Of a stretch of 64,000 nucleotides of DNA, positions 1 through 13,600 are shown one piece after another (the stretch's first letter is position 1; the number at the start of each line of letters is the position of its first letter). A model generated the notes under the pieces. It was not told the origin of the DNA. It saw nothing but the letters and a program-made list of their open reading frames with translations, and searched no databases. The stretch covers positions 124,001 through 188,000 of the forward strand of contig NC_066321.1 in assembly GCF_022539315.1 (NCBI RefSeq), given 5' to 3'. The translations under genes were made by a program, and so were the position numbers. The DNA comes from Serinus canaria (Eukaryota > Chordata > Aves > Passeriformes > Fringillidae).

Positions 1-1557
1 GGTGTAAGCAGATTTTTTTAAATGGGGGCATCTGCTTATAAATAGTTTTTTATATTTGGATTCAGTGGAATAGGAGCTTCACTCCATGTCATACAAGGGC
101 ATTAGCTTTGAAAAAGTATAATGTGATCTACCTAATATTTATCCCAGAAACAGGCTTGTTTACTGTACAGTTTATAAAAGATTTCATATGGATTAGGAGT
201 AATCCAAATGAGTAAATTAAAAAGATGATGTTTTCCTCAAGAATCTGTGTTGATTTGGGATGTTTTGAAAAGTCTGATAGCAGATTTTACTGTTTACAGG
301 AATAGGAGGTAGAATAAATTTTATGTCCTTGCTTTATGTATAATAGTACTACACCTAAGAATCACCTAATAAGAATCAACATGGTACAACAAAAAATTTT
401 TTGTGAAACTTTTGCCTAGGGTTGGTCAGTCTCTGAAGGAATCTTGTGGTCTCTCTCTGTATGTTTTGGACTTTCCACTTCACTTATATTTGTAAAAGCA
501 GCCTCCCTCCCTCCCTGCACTGTGACCATTCAAAATAATGCAGTGGTCATTCATGTTAGGCTGAGAGTGCAGACCTGCATCTAAATTTTGGGTTCTGAGC
601 ACAGACCTTTCCTTGGTGCTTTTTCAAGGGGTCTCTTCACATCCTCTGGGCGGAGCTGCTGGCAGCTCCCTTCGCAGCCGGCACTGTGCTGCCGTGCGGC
701 GCTCCCGGCTGGGAGAGGCTGGAGCCGGCGCCGGGGTCAGTCGGGAGCCGGGGTCAGTCGGGAGCCGGGGTCAGTCTGGAGCCGGGGTCAGTCTGGAGCC
801 GGGGTCAGTCTGGAGCCGGGGTCAGTCTGGAGCCGGGGTCGGGGTCAGTCTGGTACCGGCCCTCACTGAGGCTGTTCCCAGGGAAAAGATGCGTCACATT
901 CTTGACAGAAGGTCTAAACTACCTTTTTGAGAAGTGCTTCTTCCACACGTTGGTCTGTGTGCATAGTTCACGTCCTGTGGCTGTCTGAGAGCCCTGAGGA
1001 AAGCCTTTCACACTAAGAAAACCCACATTTGGCAGTCCTCTCTGGGATACTATTGATTCAGTTGCTTGACATCTGTTTGAACTGGGAAAAGCTGGGAAGT
1101 AGTTCTGAAAATTTTCTTCATTTGGCATTTAACTGCAGTCTACAGGCAGTGCTCTAGGAAGACTAAACCTATTAGACTATGGATCTTTAAAGTAATGTGT
1201 GTTTTTATTTGCATCTTCTTCACTGGAAAAAGTTTTACATGGTCTTGTCTGGAAAAACAGGCTTGTAAGGAATTGAACTAACTAATATTTGAGAGCACTA
1301 AACAGGATAAGCATATAGTTATGGAATAGTTAGGTTTTCTGTTTACAATTTCAGAGGATGAGGTTACAAGAACTTTGAGGAATATGTATTTCAGAAGAAG
1401 AATACTTCCATTACTTTTCTTGGTAATTGACGTACATAATGGCGAGAATGGAAAAACAGTTCTCTTTTGTTTGGGGATAGAAACATAAAAAGTACATTTT
1501 AGTAACATGTTTTCTTTTGTGAGCTCAGTTAGGTATTAATCAATGATTCTGTTTTAG
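1..1557 (+). other. BAZ2B intron (partial) with a GC-rich patch
   Basis: Intron upstream of the first exon in the window. It is AT-rich except for a GC-rich island at about 630-870 that contains a 17-bp minisatellite. No conserved reading frame was recognised; the open frames across the minisatellite arise because 17 is not a multiple of three. Confidence 0.7.
731..856. repeat. 17-bp GC-rich minisatellite
   Basis: Seven tandem copies starting at 731, 748, 765, 782, 799, 816 and 833. The unit is CCGGGGTCAGTCTGGAG; the first two copies have CGGGAG in place of CTGGAG. The last copy contains an extra GGGGTC and degenerates into TGGTAC. Copies are nearly identical, so the array is young or being homogenised. 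Confidence 0.95.
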
Positions 1558-3082
1558 GTATTTCAAAAAGACGAAGAGTAGCAGATGAACGGGAGCTGCG
1601 TCTTCCTCTTGATTATGGGTACGTTATGTATGTACCTGACTTTCCTTAGAGGGACATAGTGCCTTCAAAAATCCATTGGTAAAGAAATGAGTTTAAAAAA
1701 TTTTGAGGCTGAATACTAAGGAGAGGGCTTCAACAAATTAGATTTCTGACTCCCTGTGACTGTGAATCTCTTTAAAAAGTGTCAGTGTATTTCATGTGTT
1801 AATTTTTGTGCATTAAATTTGCTCTTTTGCAAACATGACCCGTCTCTTAGCTGTTTTACTTTGGAAATTAATCCTAACGATCTGAGCTGATACAGATTCC
1901 AGATAACTCCTAAAGTACAGTTCTGAGCTGTTAAAAATCTGGTAATATGTAAGTCGCTTAATATAAATAAATTCATATATTTAGTCAGTTTGGACAATCT
2001 ACATGATAAAATTTTGTGGTTCAGTCTGTTTGATTTATGATACTCTAGTCACATTTTCCTCTTCCTTTTTCTTGTAGAATTCTTAAATTGACACAAATTA
2101 CTTGTTTTTTAAAAAGCGTATTGTTGTATGCAACTATTTCATATTACTCTAGCTGGCAAAGAGAAACCCGAATAAGAAACTTTGGTGGTCGTCTTCAAGG
2201 AGAAGTAGCATATTTTGCACCTTGTGGAAAGAAGCTGAGGCAGTATCCTGAAGTAGTAAAGGTACATTAATTTTTTAATGTCTGTGTTCTAATACTAGTA
2301 AGCATGCTTGTAATTAAAATATGTAATTTTTTTCTCTCCAATAGAGGTACTTCTTTTCTGAGATGTGAGGTATAATGTAACTCAGTCTGTTACTGATTTG
2401 ATGTCTTATAAGTGCGTATCCCTTTGACAGAACATGCAAAACATTACAGTGACAAAGTTAGCTGTGCATCAAAGCTGGGTTGTAATTATTTACAAGCTGA
2501 AGTGGAAAAATATGTGATTTTTTCAGTATCTCAGCAGAAATGGAATAATGGATATCTCAAGGGACAATTTCAGCTTCAGTGCAAAAATAGGAGTGGGTGA
2601 CTTCTATGAAGCCAGAGATGGACCGCAGGTATCCACTTTTTAAAAAGTAAAGCTTTTGATCCAAGGAGCATTAACTTAAGTTTAGGTAAAGTAATTTTTG
2701 ATACAATCTGAAGCATTACCTGTTTTTAGCTAATTATTTCTAAAAGCTGCACGTATTCTTATCAGCAGTTAGATTGAGACGCGGAGAGCTTGATCCTGAG
2801 CTGTGTTGAGAACCACATTCAGTGGCTTTGCCCAGAGGGTGCTTTAATGATCAGCTCTGAGCCTGGCTTGCTCTAGTTTGAAAACTCAGAGCTATTTATT
2901 TTACCTTAGCATTCAGGTATTTCTGATTTAAGACTTTGTTTCTTCTTTTATTATATTCAGCCTCATATTAATAGTAATTTATGTGTAGATGCTAAATCCC
3001 ACTCTGTTCGTGTGTTCACAATATATGTATGTGTGTATGTATATATAACATATATATGTATGTATATATGTGTGTGTGTATA

Positions 3083-3114
<32 letters not shown>

Positions 3115-6100
3115 AATTGCATGTTTGTATACAAGTGTCTCCTGTATCAAGAAAACTCTCTGCGCATCCTGAAGCCTGACACTTTATGGAGGGGGATGCA
3201 GAGCTGTGCCAGTTATGCCATACAGTGGTATAATTGTTAGAGGGTGTGTAGACAAACCACACCGGGATAAGTAAAACTAAAATTTTAAAGAAATTGTTAC
3301 TGTGTTTGTGCCGTGCTGTGTTGCTGTATTTTGGCCATGTTGCCATTTCTTCGGGATGTGCATGAAAATTTTTGTTTTTTTCTTAGTGAAGGTATTTGCT
3401 TGTTTAAGGGATAAGTGTTCTGAACATGTTACTAGCTCTCAATAGTCTTGAGTTCAGGTTTGAGTTAAGCCTCATGTTCTTGTAATACCTTGTAGAAATA
3501 TGTAATGTTAGTGTGAAATGAAATCGAATATCTTTAATGAAAACATTAAAGACTGAATTCATGGTAAGCAGCTACTTCTAGGTGTTGCTTCCTGGCTTAC
3601 AGGCTAAAACATTGCTAAACTTGCTTCTTGTTTGGCCTTCAACAGTTACAAGTTCCTGTAGTTATGAACTTCATTATGTATCTGCATGTCTTGACTGAAA
3701 TAATTAATTTTACTGTGATGTACTGTAATGGCAGGGTATCTGCTCTCTTTTTGCCCTGTTCTATTTTCTGTGTCTGTTACCTGTATTACTTCATTAGTCT
3801 TGTCCCCTTCTTTAGTTATATCTGTCTTCTCCCTTTAGTTGATTTGCAGTTTGCCTTGTGATTTATAAAACTTGAGAATGAAGGCAGTGTGAGGGGAAGA
3901 TTTCTACAGGCAAGACTGGCAGTGTGAACATAAGTTTGCTGTACATATCATCACTGAACTTTGTACTGATGTGGTTTTTGATAGGTTCCACTGAGACTTG
4001 GGTAGACAAAGGACACGTTTTCTTATTAGAAAAAGAGACTGAGGGCAGATGTGGAAGACGTGTTTACATTTTATGCGTGAATGAGGAGTTACAAAACAGT
4101 GGAGCTACACTCAGGCTGATAATATTGCTAGTGAAACAGTATGTGGTACTGATACTTTATAAAAAGAGCTTGCACCCTCTTTACCAAAGATTTTTGAATC
4201 ATCCAGATTCAAAATAATATATGATAATCAAATCTTCGTGGATGACTGGAGGTAATTCCAGAAGTTTTTAGTTCTGTTTTTGTGGTAATTTCAATTATTC
4301 TGTATAGCCTTTAGTGATTATTCTTCTCTTCCTTTGTTATACATTTCTGTCATCTTTTGAGACATTCAACATGTGCTGGGCTAATTTTCACACAGTTTGA
4401 AGATGAAACAAGATGTGAAAAAAATTACCTTAAGGCTAAATCAGTATTATTAAAGATTTACCTATAGCAAGACAAAAGTATGAGGATTTCCTGCTGCTGT
4501 TAGTGCCTGTGTTTCTCTCTTGTGGTATGCAAACCACCAAATATTATGGGTTATTCAAAGCAGTGTTTGAATGCTGTAGCAGAAGCCTATCTGGCAGAAG
4601 TGGGCCACAAAGGAGTAGAATTAGAAGAAAGATTGAAGTTTGGCAAATGTGAAAATTCAGTGACTGCACCTGGAAGCTTTAAACTGCTGTGATTTAGCAA
4701 GATTGGTATGAATGTGATTTGGGCTGATGGAATAAACATGGCTCTTCATGAGTTTAAGTAATACGTATAGGAGTCTTTGTCATATTTTGAGTTCTGCAAT
4801 TCAGTTTGGAAAGTAATGTTGTTAACTTTTCCCCACAAATCTAATCTGAAATTTAAGTAGGATTTTGCTTCTTGCAAAGGGCCTGTGGTTTTGTTCATTA
4901 GCTTGATTAACAGGATTTGAACTTGATTCTGCTTTCATGCATAGTTGTTTGGTCTTTTTGCAAATGTCCTGATGGCAGCACAGTATTGTGGTACATAGAT
5001 GCTTGAAGGTGAGAAATTGAATAAAGGTATTATTTTGATTACTTTGAATTATGCACCACAACATTTCACAGTGCTATTCCCATTTTTTCTCTAATGTTTG
5101 AGTAGCAAAGCTTCAATTTTATGGAAGCCTGTGATTCTCCTATGTTAGGGCACAATCCCTGTATTTTATCTTTGAAATGTCAAAACCCCCAGAGTTTTTG
5201 TACATTTTTTTAATAGAACAATCTGACTGTACATTCTTTTAATAGAAATGTATTTTGGGTTAGATTTTAAAAGTCGTTTGAGCACAAAATATAGATGGTC
5301 AATCAACTCTTGCTTAACCCTTAATGGCTTTGTTCTGGTCTATTTTTGTCTTGTCCTCTCTTAAACTTGTGAAAACTTGTGCATCCACAATTCCCTTTGA
5401 CAGGGCATTAAACTGTCTTCTCCCATCCCTTGAAGCACCTGCTCCTTTTGCTTACTGAACCATTGCTCACTTCATTTGATGGCCTCTAGTTTCTCTTTCA
5501 GGTGGCATTAGGAAAATGTAATAACCAACATGGTCTCTGGTACTAATGGTCTGGTAGACCTCTTACTTTTTTGTGATGCATATTTCCTATCGTTAGTGTC
5601 ATTAACTGCAGAAAATACAAATACAGGGCAAGAGCAATCTTCATTGCTATTCTAAGGTACTTTTTGAAATATGGCTGCTTTTTCTCCTCTTCTTTGATTT
5701 CTGTTTTGCCTCCCTTGACATGTACATCTTATGAGATTAGGTTTTCTAGGTTGGAAGTTGGTGTAGCTATTAAGTACAAGTATTAAATCTACCTCAGTAA
5801 ACTGAATCTGTGATAAACTGCAATTCAAGTATTAGGAAGAGAAATAAAAGTTACAATTAAGTAGTACTCTTCAAGGTAGTAAGAGAATTAACTTCTAGTC
5901 AAGTGGTAGAGGTGAATATTTTGGGTTAAAGTCCTTAGGGGTGGTGCATGATGATGTGGTACCCATTAATGATGTGGTCTTGGTTCTGAACAGTGCATTT
6001 TCAGAACATAATTAATAACAAAGCACTTTGGAATGTATGCAAACCAAGTGTGACTTGTACTTTGGGGATGGTCTTAACTGGGAATGATTCAGACTTTAGA

Positions 6101-7631
6101 TAATTATCTTTGCAGATACTGATAACGCCTTTTTAATCTGAATGTCTCATTAACTAACTGCCATTTCTTTTGCTGAAGTTATGCAAAACCTTTGTAATTG
6201 TGAAGAATGAGCAGAAGTAATTAAAAGACAAATTAAATGAAAAAGCAAAAATCATTTATGTTGTGGTACAGTAAATTGAATTGTAGGGTTTATGTACATA
6301 TAAGTATGAAAACTAAAGCACTCTAAATATATTTCTTCTGAACTAGTCTTTAATGAGTTTTTTAAGTTATCAACTTTTCTTCTTGCTCTAAGCAGACATT
6401 TTCAAAATTTTTTACGAACTTTTTTAAGGCAAGTCATAAAGAAGTCCTAAAGGATGCTTAGCTTGTAGATTTTCCCCACATTTTTCAAAAACTTGGGGAA
6501 ATGGTAAAAGATGTTAAAATTTTGAAATACTGTTGTTCAATTAAACAGGCTTACCTAGATGGTGCATATTTTCTCCTCAGTAGACACAATAAACTCTAGT
6601 TTTAGTGGCCAGTTAAATGAAGCTATTCCTTCGTGGGGATTAACTTGGATATTTTTATTAACAAAGTATTTTAGAATCTGCTTTCCTGATGCCTCAAAAT
6701 ACTGCAGTGCATGATTTGCTTGGTTAGAGAATGTAGTTCATGTAGCTTTAGATATAGGGATGCTTAGAAGTTACTTTTCATTGATTCAAGCTGGTGCAGA
6801 AACTGTTTTGCAGTGAATGAGGGGAGAACTCAGTTGTACTAACTAAAACTTGATTATTAAAATGCATCTGTGTTTTTTCAGCTCAATTGTTGAGCTCTAC
6901 AACACTCAAAAGCAATATTTGAAAATACATTACTGCCTTTGCTTGATACGTATACCAGAATTTCTGTAAACACGCTCTGCTGGAAAACAGCTTGACACAT
7001 TTTTTCATTCATGTTGTACAGTGGATTACATGAAAGCAGAATATTATTCTTAATATTATATGAAAGCAGAAGTTGTTGTTGAGTTTACATAGTTAGGAAA
7101 AATCTGTTTTGCTCTTTAGAAAGGGTTGAACAATTTGATTTGATGAGAAATAATTAAAAATAACACAGTAATGGCATATCTACTAGGTAAAAACTCTTTA
7201 TATGCTTGAATAGTCTTCAAAATCTTTCTTAGTGGTGGAATTTACAGAAGTTCTTAGTGATAGTCTCTCAATAGATAGCTTCTGTGCATTATCAAGAAAT
7301 TGTCCTGCCCAAATAATACATCACAGCACTTGCATATTTAATATCTACAACTCACCTTAGATTTTGGGTTATTTTAGTCTGTGTTGGTAATACCTCTCTG
7401 TGAAATGTGTCAATTAAAAGGGTGTGCAGTGGTGTCTTCTGAAAGAAGAGGAGGTCATGCCCCGTATCAGAGCCATGGAAGGGCGTAGAGGCCGGCCCCC
7501 AAACCCAGACAGACAGCACTCCAGAGAGGAGTCGCGGTCCAGGCGCCGCAAGGGCCGACCTCCCAATGTTGGAAGCGGCGAATTTCTGGACAACACTGAC
7601 ACAAAGCTTTTGAGAAAGCTCCAAGCTCAAG
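1558..7631 (+). CDS. BAZ2B: BAZ2B exons for the MBD/TAM domain and AT-hook-like motifs
   Basis: Four exons (1558-1618, 2153-2261, 2527-2628, 7421-7631). The first three and the start of the fourth encode the methyl-CpG-binding-like TAM domain. Recognisable words are [44 protein letters not shown] and [15 protein letters not shown]2-type TAM domains bind DNA or RNA rather than reading methyl-CpG specifically (family knowledge). The fourth exon then carries two AT-hook-like cores, [11 protein letters not shown] and [10 protein letters not shown], which should contact the AT minor groove. The exon at 7421 begins GGT GTG CAG, so valine stands where I recall methionine in mammals (GMQWC). The exon 3 donor reads GTATCC. 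A 4.8-kb intron separates exons three and four. Confidence 0.94.
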
Positions 7632-10600
7632 GTAAGAACTGTGTTAATATTTTCACAAAGAGAGGGTGTCAGTGTATAAAGTATATAATGAGTTAAAGAG
7701 TATATAAATTGATAAACCAGTAAATGGTTCATCAGTATAGGTTTTAAAGAAGGAAGTGCATATGTAAAGACATGTCTAAAAGCTTACTCTGTAGTTACTG
7801 CACAAGAAGCTGGCAGTGTTTTTGGAGTTCAAGCATGCAGGTCCTGGACCTCAGTCCTTTGAAAAGGAAGCTGAATTCAACCTCCAGAAAATTCCTTCCT
7901 ATAGTTGTCTTCTATGAATGTGTCCATAAACAGTTAATTCAAATTTCAGAAATGCCATCACAGGGTAGTAGAATGCTTCAGGAGGTTACTTACAGCATTA
8001 AGAATGGCTGACTTCAGGTAGATGCAGGAAAGAGGCATGTGACCCTCGTGAGTGTGTTCTTGCTTCATTGTTAAAAAAGTATTACACAATTACATGAGGT
8101 GACTTGTAAAGAAAACTAATTCCATGCTTCCTGAATAAAATGTTGATTTAGTAGTTTTGAAACAAATGTTTTCTGCTTTAGAAGAAAGAGGAAAATAGTT
8201 TAAAACAAACCAGCATTATTGGTATGATTCTGTCACTTAATAAATATTTTTTTCCTCCAAAACCAGTATTTGTTTTGTATAGAAAGTATCCATGTTCGTT
8301 TGCACTGTTGACATGGTTACTGATATATGATGTGCCATTAATGGCAGTTCATAGAAAAATTTTGTAGACGCCAGTGTGTGCAACACAAATCCTCTGTTTA
8401 CTCTGTCTTTACAACATACAAATGTCTGGAACATGAACTGTATCTTTATTGTTGGAAAGCACTGTTTTTATGAACTTCATATTTTCTTTTTGTAACAGAA
8501 ATAGCTAGGCAAGCAGCACAAATAAAGCTACTGAGAAAGCTTCAGAAGCAGGAGCAAGCACGAGCTGCCAAAGAAGCAAAAAAACAGCAAGGTAAGTATT
8601 ACTTGTTCAAGATTGTGCATGCTAGGGGATTATTTTGAAAAATGTTCATGAAAAGTTACCTGTCTCTTGCTGTGTTCTGCTGATATTGTTTGTTTTTGTT
8701 TGTTAGCTATTATGGCAGCTGAAGAAAAGCGAAAGCAAAAGGAGCAGATAAAGATAATGAAGCAACAGGTAAACTATGCAATTGCTAAATAAGCTCTTTA
8801 AATGATGTTTTCATTATCATTCAACAAGGTGTATTTCAAATATTTAGTCAATTACTAAGTATGCTGATTACAAAGTGTATGTTTTAAATCTAGTTTTAAA
8901 GCGCACACAGTGTATTAAAATTACTGTTTTAAAATTGTAAATATATTAACATTTTAAACTCCATTAAATCCACCATTAACCCATGTCCCCAGGTGCCACA
9001 TCAACACATCTTTCAAATTCCTCTAGGGACAGTGACTCCCCCGCTGCCCTGGGCAGCCTGTGCCAGAGCTAGGCAATCCTTTCCATGAAGAAATGTTACC
9101 TAATATCCAAGTTAAAATTCCCTTGGTACAACATGAGGCCATTTCCTCTTGTCCTGTGCCTTGTTCCAGGGAGCAGAGCCTGACTCTCACTTGGCTGCAC
9201 CTGCCTGTCAGGGAGTTAGAGGAAGCGAGAAGGTCCCTCCTGAGCATCCTTTTTTCTGAGCTGAGCCCCTTTCCCAGCTCCCTCAGCTGTTCTTGGTGCT
9301 CCAGCCCCTTCCACAGCTCTCTTGCCCTTCTGCTCTGGACATGCTACATCCCCTCAATGTCTGTATATGATATCAGCATCCCAACTCTTGGAAAAAGTAC
9401 TAATATTGGTTTTCCTGTAAGTGACATGGGTGACATGGGAAGAAGACAGAGATGCTGCTTGCCAGTGTAGAGAGAAAATTCATGTGGCCAAAGCTCAGTT
9501 GAAGTTGAAGGTGTCAGAAATGTGGGGGACAGCAGAAAAAAGTTTTTTCAAATACATTAATGGCAATCCCGCTGGTGTTTATAAATTGGGAAATGAGGGG
9601 CTGAAGAGCAGCTGCGGGAAGGGATCTGGGAGTCCTGGTTGATGGCAAGTTGGGTGTCAGTCAGCAGTGCCCTGGCACCCAGGAGGGACATTTTTGCCCT
9701 GGAGGGCATCAGGCCCAGCTTTGCTGGCCAGAGAGGGAGGGGCATGCTCTGCTCTGCACTGGGGTGGCCTCACCCTGAGTCCTGGGGAGTGCTTTGCGCA
9801 CCCCAATATAAAAAGGACAGTAAACCGTTAGAGGCTATCCAAGGAAGGCCATGAGGATGGGGATGGGACTGGAAGGGAAGCCTTAAGAGGAGTGGCTGAG
9901 GGACTTGGTTTGTTCAGCCTGGAAAGGAAGAGACTGAAGGGAAACTCATTGTGGTCTTCAACATACCTCTGGAGGGGCAGCTCCGATCTCTGCTCTCTGT
10001 AACCAGTGACAGGACTTGAGGGAACTGCTGGAGCCATGTCAGGAGGTTTCAGCTAGGTATCAGAATAAAGGCTGACCAACCCAGAGGGTGGTCAGGCACT
10101 AGACAGGCTCCCCAGAGCTGTGGTCACAACTCCAAGGCTGCCAGAGCTCCAGGAGCATTTGGACAATGCTCCCAGGCAGAGGGTGGGATTGGAGGGGTGT
10201 CTGTGCAGGGCCAGGAGTTGAACTCGATGATCATGATGAATCCCTCCCAGCTCAGCATTCTCTATGATTTTATGACATCTTGAAGTGTTAAAAAAAAAGA
10301 AAATATTAAACCCTTTCACATCTTTGAAATACAGGTATTAAATCCTGACATGCTTTTTTTATTTTTTGAGTAGTAAACCAGAACTGGTGTTACTGTAGAC
10401 CACCTTAAATATTCCCTTAATAGATAACAATTAATTCTTGTTGGTAACAGTTTAAATGTTTCCTTTTTTTCTTTTTTTTTAAAGAAATTGCTCATTGTAG
10501 TTGATACAGAGCTCGAAGTTGTCACTCTATCATATATGAGTTAAAGTAGAAAAGGTTGAGAGAGCTGGGACTATTCAGTCTGGAGAAGAGGAGGCTTAGG

Positions 10601-13600
10601 AGGATCTTACTAATATTGCCAAGTAACTGAGGGGAGGTTGCAAAGAGGTGCCTTCTCTCAGAAGTACCCAGTGACAGGAGGTTCATTCTGAGCATTGGGA
10701 AATGGTTTGTCACCAAGATGGCAACTGAGAACTGGAGCAGGTGGCCCAGGGAGGCTGTGGAGCCTCCCACGTGGATTTTCAACAGCAGCCTGGATGTGGT
10801 CCTGGGTAAATGGTTCTAGATGACCCTTCTGGAGCAGGGGGATGTGGACAAGGTGACTTCCAGATGTCCCTCCCAGCCTCAGCCAGTCTGCTCTTTTGTA
10901 GATTGTGATAGTTTCAACCTGTCCCCTTCTCAAGGCAACCCATACTTGTTAAAGAAAAGGAGCACACTATGATTTTCAAGTGGTCCTTACATTCTGAGGG
11001 GTCCAGGGAGCCAGAATTTTTAAATTGTCACATGCATCAAATCCAGACCTTGTTCGTCATCATTATATTCCTTTCTGATCTGTTACCTGATAAAACTCAT
11101 TATTTCAATGTGCAGAGTACTTTCTTCTCTGATATAGTTCTTTGTTCTGATCTCTGCTGAAAAGTTTGTACTGTATTAACTCTAACCTTTATGGAGTTGA
11201 GAGTCTTGCATTTTGGCTACAATAACCCCCTGCAGCATTATAGTCTGGGGATGGTGAGGCTGGACAGTGCCCAGGCAGAAAGGAACCTGGGGATGCTGGT
11301 CGACAGCAAACTGAACATGAGCCAGCAGTGTGCCCTGGTGGCCAAGAAGGCCAATGGCTCCTGGCCTGGATCAGGAATGGTGTGGCCAGCAGGAGCAGGG
11401 GCATCACTGGTGACGCCTCACCTCGAGTGCTGTGTCCAGTTCTGGGCCCTCAGTTTGGGAAGGATGTTGAGATGCTAGAGTGTGTCCAGAGGAGACAACG
11501 AGGCTGGAGAGGGGCTGGGAACACAAACCCTGTGAGGAACCACTGAGGGAGCGGAGGGTGCTCAGCCTGGAGAAAAGGAGACTCAGAGGTGACCTTATCA
11601 CTCTCTACAACTTCCTGAAGGGTGGGTGTGCTCAGGTGGGGTTGTTCTCTTTCTCCAGGCAGCACTGACAGAACCAGGACACAGTCTCAAGCTGTACTAA
11701 GGGAAATATAGGTTGGATATTAGGAATAAGTTTTTTACAGAAATGATGATAAAGTTCTGGAATGGTCTGCCTGGGGAGCTGGTGTGGTCACCATCCCTGG
11801 ATGTGTTTAAAAGAAGACTGGATGTGGCACTCAGTGGCATGGTTCATGGTTTAGTTGCGGTGTTAGGGAACGGTTGGACTCGATGATCTTGAAGGTCTCT
11901 TCCAGCCCAGTCATTCTGTGAGAGGGTGTAGCGCATGCTTTCAACTTTTGCACTGTTTTGATTTAAAGTATAATGGGGGATCATAGAGATTTAAGGTCCA
12001 TGCTGTGAGCTTCACGTGGAAGCTTCACGTAGAAAAAGTTGAGCACTGTCTGAGCAAGGCCTCTGAGTGAATTTTATTGATAAAGTTGTATTATGTTGGA
12101 CTTCTCAACGGTTTACAGAGCTCGTAAGATTTGCCTGGAGTTTATTAGACTTCGTGGATCAGAGCTCTATTTGTCAGAAAACTTAGTATGTCTTTGTTAT
12201 CCGTGATTGCTCTTTTACTGTTAAATATTTTAGATTATCTTTCCTTAGGAGATTGGTTTCATTTACTTTTCAATAAAATATGTGCATCGCTATGTGTATC
12301 CTTTATTGTATGTATCACTATGTGTCACAGTGAGGGAGACTCGGACTCTCAATATGAGAATCAGCAAGCTTCGTTTATTGATTAGAGCATCAGACATTCA
12401 TGCACAACAAGTAATAAGCTCATGCATATTCTGTAAGCTAAGCAATCTATTGGCTATACTATAAATATCAGTTCCCCTCTTGCTCCCTCATTCTTTACGA
12501 CTTACATCTCTTTTTTCTCACATCTCTCTCTCAGCTACAGCATCTTGTTATCATACTACAGCTATGCTCAAGGCCACAGCGGCCTTGCAGGTGCAGGGAC
12601 TTAGATTAGCTGAGTCCAGTACTTTTCTAATTCCTGGTCAGCTAACCAGAGCATGTCTACGTGACCTTTGTCATGTAACCAGCCCTCCACAACTATGTTC
12701 TTTAGAGAGTAAAATTTTAGAGTGATCCTTGTTCTCAGAGTCTCAGGCCAGCTCACAAGAAAACAATGTATTCTGTACCGATGGACTTTACCCTCACTGT
12801 TGGGAAAGTGTCTGCTGTTCCAGAGAAGCTCATTGAGCTCCTTTTCAAGCTTCTGGTCTAGGCTTCCCCCAGCTTGCAGGGCTATTCCATGGTCTGGGTT
12901 TTGCTATTAAAACTTTACAGGAAGTCCAGCTGGGTGTATGCACTTTTCTTCAAAATGGTCCTTCCTAGTCACTGTGGCTCAGTCGGCTCTTTTGAGATAA
13001 TCTCAAATAATGTGCTATTGAATTTTTAATAGCTAATTTAACAGACAAACAAATGCAGCACAGGTAGTGTGAAATGATTCCAGTGTTTGCAATGATTACA
13101 TTTCTCAATAAATGTAATAAGACTTGGTTCAGATTTTAGGAATTAATTTATGAAGAAGAATATATTAGAATATGCTTGCCCAGCATCCATCTGTGGAGTG
13201 CATAACTTGATAATTTTCTTTCACCATAATGAAACATGTTTAAATGTGTTGTAGTACCCATGGTTCCTGTTCCAATTACTTCTTTTGTTACAGCATGTAT
13301 CCAATTCCATCACTAAACTGCATACTAAAGCTTCCAAAATTAGCATTAATTGCCTGAGTGCTTTAAATATATGGAGCAACTGAGGTGTACCTAGCTGAGC
13401 ATGTTATCCAGGTTGCATGTTGGGTGAGTGTTCCTGGCTGACAGAGCATGGGCTTTGGGTTTTGCTAAGCTCAACTCACTGTGCTGCCCGTGGGACCATG
13501 ATGGCCTGAGAGAGGCTGTAAGAACTGAGGCACAAACAGGCTCAGTACTTGGAAAGACATTGCTATTTCTTGGTCAGAGAGATCACTTCAAAACATCATG

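Noticed and set aside
588..988. Three overlapping frames of about 100 codons through the GC-rich patch
   Set aside because: Created by the 17-bp tandem repeat, which reads open in every frame; no start context or homology.
2629..2640. GTATCC donor suggesting a U12-type intron after the third BAZ2B exon
   Set aside because: The minor-class donor needs TATCCTTT, but here it continues ACTT, and no TTCCTTAAC-like branch site lies before the acceptor at 7420.
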